Assembly (NCBI GenBank): GCA_019753175.1
Contig: JAIELK010000019.1
Location: 1 to 64,000 of the forward strand
Direction: 5' to 3'
From: Hyphomonadaceae bacterium
GTDB lineage: Bacteria; Pseudomonadota; Alphaproteobacteria; Caulobacterales; Aquidulcibacteraceae
Length of the DNA: 64,000 nucleotides
Shown here: positions 63,766-64,000 of the stretch, piece after piece
How the letters are laid out: each line of letters opens with the position of its first letter
Position numbering within the stretch: position 1 is the stretch's first letter
Notes under the pieces: generated by a model
The model's database searches: none
What the model was told of the DNA's origin: nothing
What the model saw: only the letters and a program-made list of their open reading frames with translations
Translations under genes and position numbers: made by a program

Positions 63766-64000
63766 CTATTCGCGCGACGACAGCAGCGTCAGGAAGAACC
63801 GGAACAGGTTCACGAAGGTGATGTAGAGGTTCAGCGCGCCAAACGTGGTCGCGACCGACATCGCCCGTTGATCGCCGCCGATGTCGTAGTACATGTACTT
63901 CAGCTGCTGGGTTTCCCAGGCGGTGATGCCGGAGAACAGCAGCACGCCGACGATGCTGATGATGAACGAGAAGTTCTCGATCGGCACGCCGGTGAAGGCG
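63766..64000 (-). CDS. Bax inhibitor-1 (TMBIM/YccA) family protein, partial
   Basis: The C-terminal 77 codons of a polytopic membrane protein; the 5' part lies beyond the window end, since the frame runs open through base 64000. ISIVGVLLFSGITAWETQQLKYMYY and the ending LNLYITFVNLFRFFLTLLSS (in parts) match the last two helices of Bax inhibitor-1 family proteins such as YccA, which modulate FtsH in E. coli. It converges on DUF2794 across a terminator. Confidence 0.9.
   Translation of the reverse strand, partial: AFTGVPIENFSFIISIVGVLLFSGITAWETQQLKYMYYDIGGDQRAMSVATTFGALNLYITFVNLFRFFLTLLSSRE

Overview
The window looks like a chromosomal segment of a free-living, GC-rich alphaproteobacterium of the Caulobacterales/Hyphomonadaceae type. 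The support is a divK-pleD pair behind a perfect CtrA-type site (TTAA-N7-TTAA), alphaproteobacteria-typical small families (the DUF1476 F1-ATPase inhibitor, DUF2794), an alphaproteobacterial LexA box (GTTC-N7-GTTC) in front of dnaE2, and a FixL/FixJ/FixK circuit next to a cbb3 oxidase operon. I see no rRNA, tRNA, prophage, transposase, plasmid replication gene or CRISPR array. Species cannot be named from the sequence alone.

Layout. 1-9.5 kb: a secreted hypothetical protein, a ROK sugar kinase overlapping dinB, divK-pleD (cell-cycle c-di-GMP signalling), map-radC, an MFS carrier and purB. 9.5-14.5 kb: the F1-ATPase inhibitor, then purC-purS and purQ, with an opposed pstS-glycosyltransferase pair sitting between purS and purQ. 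14.5-19.8 kb: a receiver protein that has lost its phospho-acceptor, a beta-hydroxyacid dehydrogenase, motB, and a three-gene translationally coupled membrane module (small TM protein, TM-BON-OmpA protein, TM-coiled-coil protein with a decayed helix-hairpin-helix end) that is the best candidate here for an undescribed system. 19.9-25.8 kb: two RNA methyltransferase-like genes, a hypothetical gene and an enlarged dnaE2 that carries in-frame palindromic repeats.

25.8-38.9 kb is a microaerobic respiration island: ccoNOQP (cbb3 oxidase), ccoGHIS (assembly and copper supply), a META lipoprotein, a universal stress protein, an orphan receiver, fixJ, a heme-PAS fixL and divergent fixK. A perfect FixK/FNR palindrome (TTGATCGCGATCAA) lies upstream of ccoN. 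The logic is oxygen sensing by FixL, phosphorylation of FixJ, activation of fixK, and FixK activation of cco.

39-46.6 kb is a long same-strand run of translation and protein-export genes: ffh, rpsP, rimM (with a roughly 256-residue Lys/Ala/Pro-rich extension), trmD, a secreted protein, rplS, a lipoprotein, mtaB and ftsY. 46.6-54.7 kb: a DUF3885-like protein, a periplasmic cyclophilin, a YciB-type protein, a MarR regulator, the cytochrome c maturation operon ccmABCDG (which supports the c-type subunits of the cbb3 oxidase), a DUF4349 lipoprotein, and two tandem pairs of small membrane proteins facing each other around another palindromic repeat. 55-64 kb: acnA, a DUF1223 protein, a Gld-type ABC transporter operon (ATPase, permease, GldG-like, DUF4340), a DUF2794 gene behind a perfect 12-bp inverted repeat, a bidirectional terminator, and the 3' part of a Bax-inhibitor-1 family gene that runs off the window.
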